Shown here piece after piece: positions 60,983 through 64,000 of a stretch of 64,000 nt of DNA. The notes beneath the pieces are model-generated. The model did no database searches, had not been told where the DNA came from, and saw only the letters and a list, made by a program, of their open reading frames with translations. The position numbers and the translations under genes are program-made. Origin of the DNA: AP-15 sp963833745. GTDB lineage: Bacteria > Pseudomonadota > Alphaproteobacteria > ATCC43930 > CGMCC-115725. The first letter of the stretch is position 1. Each line of letters opens with the position of its first letter. Location of the stretch: NCBI GenBank assembly GCA_963833745.1, contig CAWHZD010000004.1, positions 868,001-932,000 of the forward strand. The letters are read 5' to 3'.

Positions 60983-61518
60983 GTGCTGATCGACAACGTC
61001 GAGGCGATCCCGATCGAAGTTCCGCTGCGTCAGGTGTTTTCCGGCAGCGGCTACCGCGTCGACAGCCGTTGCACCGTCATCACCCGCATCCACACCGCCG
61101 ATGGCCTCGTCAGCGAGGTCTACAACGGCGACAACCGCGTCCCCGGGCGCACGATCGCGCATGTCGTCGAAGACGAGTTGGCGCCGCTGCTGATCGGCGC
61201 CGAGGCGGTCGATCTCGCCAATTTCGATGCCTCGGAGGCTGGCGGGTTAACCGAATGGCGGCGCGCCGCGGCGATGGGCGCAATTCACGGAATCGAGATG
61301 GCGCACGACGAGGAGCCACAGATTTCAGTGCACACATGCTGTCGGCAGTGCCGCACGGGACCTATGTCGAATGCTTCCCTGATTCCGAGCGCGACCCGCT
61401 GTGGGCGGGCATGATCCGCAACCGCCCAGGGATCGAGAATGGCACGATCGAGGTGCCCGACAGGCCGGGGCTCGACCTCGACTGGGATCTGATCGCCATA
61501 TACCGCCTCGCCCGCTGA
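60983..61518 (+). pseudogene. Mandelate racemase/muconate lactonising enzyme pseudogene (barrel deleted)
   Basis: The 5-prime half (GTG 60983 after GGAGGC) encodes the enolase-superfamily N-terminal cap (DNVEAIPIEVPLRQVFSGSG, VYNGDNRVPGRTIAHVVEDELAPLL). It then jumps directly to DASEAGGLTEWRRAAAMG, which normally lies at the end of the catalytic barrel, so about 200 residues are missing. After HDEEPQIS the frame is broken by two extra bases (about 61328), and the family tail continues in another frame (AHMLSAVPHGTYVECF ... EVPDRPGLDLDWDLI) to the TGA at 61516-61518. It is a non-functional remnant. Confidence 0.85.
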
Positions 61519-61530
61519 TCGCGGCGGCCG

Positions 61531-62280
61531 GTGCGTCTGGAACCCTATCGCTGGCGGTTGACGGGAAGCTTCGTCGCCCATTTGTTCAAGGCGACGATGC
61601 AGCAGCACCATCGCGACCTGTTCCCGACGATCGCGCGCTTCGTGCCATCGTCGGCCGTCGTCTTCGATGTCGGCGCGCATGCCGGGCAGTACACCAAGCT
61701 GTTCGCGCGCGCTGCCTGTTGCGGCCGGGTTTATGCTTTTGAGCCGGGCAGCTATGCGCGCACAATCTTGCGCACAGTGGTCAGCTTGCACCGGCTGGGC
61801 AATGTCTCGGTGGTGCCGATGGCGCTCGGCGCCGTGTGCGGGGTCGACACGCTAAGCGTGCCGGTCAAGACGCGCGGCAGCTTTGGCTTTGGCCTGTCGC
61901 ACCTGGGGAGCCCGCAAGAGCGCTGGTCCGCCGTGGCGCAAGAGCTGGTCGGGTTGACGACGATCGATGCAGTCACTGCCGCGCTCGATCTCGACCGGCT
62001 CGATTTTATCAAGGCCGATGTCGAAGGCTGGGAGCTGGCCCTGTTGCGCGGAGGTGAACAGACCTTGCGGCGATTTCACCCGATATTGGTGATTGAATTG
62101 TTGAGCCAGCATCTCGGTCGCGCCGACAACCGCGTCGGCGACGCCTTCGCCTTTCTGGCGGACCTCGGCTACGCCGCCTTTGATTTGACGCTCGACGGCA
62201 AGCTCGTCCCGGCTTCGGGACCGCGCGACGGCGAGTTCTGGTTCTTTTGGGGTGGCGACCCCAAGCCCGCCATGGGCTAA
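61531..62280 (+). CDS. FkbM family methyltransferase
   Basis: The 249-residue protein has SAM-binding VVFDVGAHAGQYTKLFAR, the acidic strand-end AFEPGSYAR, and the conserved LDFIKADVEGWELALLRGG of the FkbM family. A short C-terminal segment (FDLTLDGKLVPASG) completes the fold. FkbM enzymes O-methylate sugars or polyketides, often in surface polysaccharide synthesis. It starts at GTG 61531, 12 bases after the pseudogene stop. Acceptor unknown. Confidence 0.88.
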   Translation: MRLEPYRWRLTGSFVAHLFKATMQQHHRDLFPTIARFVPSSAVVFDVGAHAGQYTKLFARAACCGRVYAFEPGSYARTILRTVVSLHRLGNVSVVPMALGAVCGVDTLSVPVKTRGSFGFGLSHLGSPQERWSAVAQELVGLTTIDAVTAALDLDRLDFIKADVEGWELALLRGGEQTLRRFHPILVIELLSQHLGRADNRVGDAFAFLADLGYAAFDLTLDGKLVPASGPRDGEFWFFWGGDPKPAMG

Positions 62281-62312
62281 GCTTTCCGTGACCCACGCTT
62301 CAGGAGCCAGGC

Positions 62313-63500
62313 ATGACCCGACCGTTCGAGGGCATTCGCATCATCGACATCACCCATGTCCTGGCCGGCCCGTTCGCCGCCTACCAGCTCGCCGTGCTCG
62401 GCGCCGACGTAATCAAGATCGAGCATCCCGACGATCCCGATCAAAGCCGGGACGGCGGCACCGACCGCGCCCTGAACCGCGGACACATGGGCACCTCGTT
62501 TTTGACCCAGGGCTCGAACAAGCGCTCGATCACGCTCGACCTCAAGACCGAGCCGGGTCGCGACATCCTCAGACGGCTCGTCGCCATTGCCGACGTCCTG
62601 GTGGAAAATTTCCGGCCGGGCGCGTTCGAAGCGCTGGGACTGGGCTACGAGGCAATGTCGCTGTTGAACCCGCGACTGATCTACTGCTCGATTTCGGCCT
62701 TTGGCCAGGACGGTCCGCGCCGCGAGCAGACAGCCTATGATCATGTCATTCAGGCGACCTCAGGGCTGATGGCGATGACCGGCACCGAAGAGGTCAATCC
62801 GATCAAGTTCGGCGCGCCGGCGGTCGACTACGCAACCGGCACCATGGGGGCGTTCGCGCTCGCCAGCGCGCTGTTCCAACGCGAACGCACCGGCGAGGGC
62901 CAGCACATCGACCTTGCCATGGTCGGCGTCGCGATGATGCTGATGGGGTCGCACCTGACCGGCTACATGCGCAACGGCGCCGAGCCGCGGCCGCACGGCA
63001 ACAAGCAGCCCTTCGCCACCAACAGCTGCTACGAGGCCAGGGACGGGCTGGTGATGATCGGCGCCAGCAATCTAGGGCAGCAGCGCCGTCTGTGGCAGGT
63101 GCTGGAGCGGCCCGATCTGATCAAGGACGACAACGAGGCGCGCGAGGCCGATCGCGCCCGCGAGGCGGCGGTGCTGGCCGACATCATCAAGACCCGGACC
63201 GCGGACGAGTGGGAGGTCTATCTTCAGGCGCGGCACGTTCCGGCGGCGCGGGTGCGGACGATGGCTGAGGCTGTCGCGGACCCTCATTTCAAAACCCGCG
63301 GCGTGTTTCACCACCACAAGTCGGCGCCGGGTGTCGACGGCCCGTTCGGCGTGCCGCTCGCCGCGTTCAAATTCGCCCATGGCGGCCCCAGCATCGAAAC
63401 CCCGCCGCCGCAATTTGGCGCCGACACCGACGCCGTCCTCGCCGAACACGGCTACTCAGCCAGCGAAATCGCCGAATTCCGCCGCACCGGCGTCATCTGA
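62313..63500 (+). CDS. Family III CoA transferase (CaiB/BaiF/formyl-CoA transferase family)
   Basis: The 395-residue enzyme moves CoA between carboxylates. It shows ITHVLAGPFAAYQLAVLGADVIK, VENFRPGAFEALGLGYEAM and the catalytic Asp (residue 143) in TAYDHVIQATSGLMAMTG. The tail PPPQFGADTDAVLAEHGYS is typical. AGGAG precedes the ATG. It is similar in class to the formyl-CoA transferase of oxalate catabolism, which would partner with oxc at 994, but it is shorter and its acid substrate cannot be assigned. Confidence 0.92.
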   Translation: MTRPFEGIRIIDITHVLAGPFAAYQLAVLGADVIKIEHPDDPDQSRDGGTDRALNRGHMGTSFLTQGSNKRSITLDLKTEPGRDILRRLVAIADVLVENFRPGAFEALGLGYEAMSLLNPRLIYCSISAFGQDGPRREQTAYDHVIQATSGLMAMTGTEEVNPIKFGAPAVDYATGTMGAFALASALFQRERTGEGQHIDLAMVGVAMMLMGSHLTGYMRNGAEPRPHGNKQPFATNSCYEARDGLVMIGASNLGQQRRLWQVLERPDLIKDDNEAREADRAREAAVLADIIKTRTADEWEVYLQARHVPAARVRTMAEAVADPHFKTRGVFHHHKSAPGVDGPFGVPLAAFKFAHGGPSIETPPPQFGADTDAVLAEHGYSASEIAEFRRTGVI

Positions 63501-63517
63501 GCGGACCCCTCGACGCG

Positions 63518-64000
63518 TCAGCACTGGTTGCTGTCGCCGCCGGCGAAATCTTGGTCTTGGCCGCCGCTAAAATCCTGGTCGGAGCTGTAGTCCTGGTCGC
63601 CGGCGGCATCGCCGCCGCTGAAATCCTGGTCTTGGTTGCCGCCGCTTGGATCGAAGCTGCCGCCGCTGAAATCCTGGTCGGTCCCGCCCTGGCCGGCGCC
63701 CGCGTCGCCATAGTAATTGTTGACGACGGACTCACCGAGACCAGGCGTCACGCCCTGCCCGCCGAGAATGCCGGCGCTGGCATGCTGGCCGAACAACAAT
63801 TCGATGCCCTGAAACAGCAGCGCGCCGCCGGCGATGCCGGCTGCCGTCGTCGCCGCCGAACGCAGGAAGCCGCCGCCGCCACCCATGCCGCCGCCCATAA
63901 GGCCGCCCCCACCCATAAGGCCGCCGGCGCCCGGTGGCTGGCCGTAACCGCCCTGGCCCTGCGGATAGGGCTGCCCGTAGGGCTGTGCCGGTGGCGCCGA
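63518..64000 (-). CDS. DUF2076-like periplasmic protein (partial)
   Basis: Only the C-terminal part is in the window; the frame is open to base 64000, and the start lies beyond. It has a Gly/Pro/Gln-rich linker (QPYGQPYPQGQGGYGQPPG), a Gly/Met tract, a hydrophobic segment (AATTAAGIAGGALLFQGIELLFG) and the C-terminal acidic repeats DQDFSGG. These are typical of DUF2076 proteins, whose function is unclear. It is convergent with the CoA transferase, ending 17 bases after it. Confidence 0.78.
   Translation of the reverse strand, partial: SAPPAQPYGQPYPQGQGGYGQPPGAGGLMGGGGLMGGGMGGGGGFLRSAATTAAGIAGGALLFQGIELLFGQHASAGILGGQGVTPGLGESVVNNYYGDAGAGQGGTDQDFSGGSFDPSGGNQDQDFSGGDAAGDQDYSSDQDFSGGQDQDFAGGDSNQC

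Noticed and set aside
994..63500. oxc and the family III CoA transferase as an oxalate operon
   Set aside because: They are 60 kb apart and the transferase lacks residues that would identify it as formyl-CoA:oxalate specific.
1..64000. CRISPR array, rRNA operon, insertion sequence or prophage
   Set aside because: No regularly spaced repeats, no rRNA-like segments, and no transposase, integrase or phage structural genes were seen in the reading frames.

Overview
The window is GC-rich, densely coding chromosomal DNA. Codons have high GC3, and many genes are joined by ATGA/GTGA stop-start overlaps. Gene content points to a free-living alphaproteobacterium, probably Rhodospirillales-like: a CDAB succinate dehydrogenase operon, a large hopanoid locus, PEP-CTERM surface proteins, and mnmG-rsmG-parA-parB carrying a perfect TGTTTCACGTGAAACA parS site. 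The organism is inferred from these families only; no rRNA or tRNA gene is present to confirm it.

Layout. 1-2.7 kb: end of an unidentified gene, a VapBC-type toxin-antitoxin pair, and oxalyl-CoA decarboxylase. 2.7-9.8 kb: a dispersed repeat, a NIPSNAP protein, a PEP-CTERM gene broken by an amber codon, a nucleoside hydrolase coupled to a frameshifted adenylate cyclase-TPR gene, a Phd/PIN toxin-antitoxin pair and a DUF2461 protein. 9.8-13.2 kb: sdhCDAB on the minus strand. 13.4-19 kb: a CitE-like lyase divergent from a polyamine-type ABC importer (two permeases, Tat-exported binding protein, ATPase), then a small membrane protein. 19.0-30.5 kb: the hopanoid locus. hpnC-D-E build squalene from farnesyl diphosphate, Shc cyclises it, HpnH and HpnG make the ribosyl side chain, and HpnI, HpnK and HpnJ add and remodel an amino-sugar to the cyclitol ether. 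ispH, which makes the isoprenoid precursors, sits inside the locus upstream of hpnH.

30.6-41.3 kb: a lipoprotein, a two-component system, an orphan sugar-type permease pair, a second PEP-CTERM protein with a candidate sigma-54 promoter, a Rieske oxygenase, an enoyl-CoA hydratase, a CoA-binding protein, a TetR regulator, and an MlaC/HpnM-like protein. 41.3-54 kb: accessory metabolism (MetX-like acyltransferase, hot-dog hydratase, metallo-beta-lactamase-fold lactonase, MlrC peptidase, a secreted phosphoesterase, a class III aminotransferase), a lower-GC membrane glycosyltransferase-like gene, a frameshifted methyltransferase and a third toxin-antitoxin pair. 54.3-58.5 kb: mnmG-rsmG-parA-parB, probably near the replication origin. 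58.5-64 kb: a tetrapyrrole-methylase-like remnant, small secreted proteins, an iron-type binding protein, a mandelate-racemase pseudogene with its catalytic barrel deleted, an FkbM methyltransferase, a family III CoA transferase and the end of a DUF2076-like protein.

The most notable features are the parS site inside rsmG, a palindromic element at the mnmG/rsmG junction that supplies both the MnmG tail and the rsmG ribosome-binding site, several single-lesion broken genes, and the arrangement of the hopanoid locus. I did not find a clearly new multi-gene system. The least-explained items are the two related small acidic proteins (31260-31448 and 40278-40520) and the orphan permease pair.
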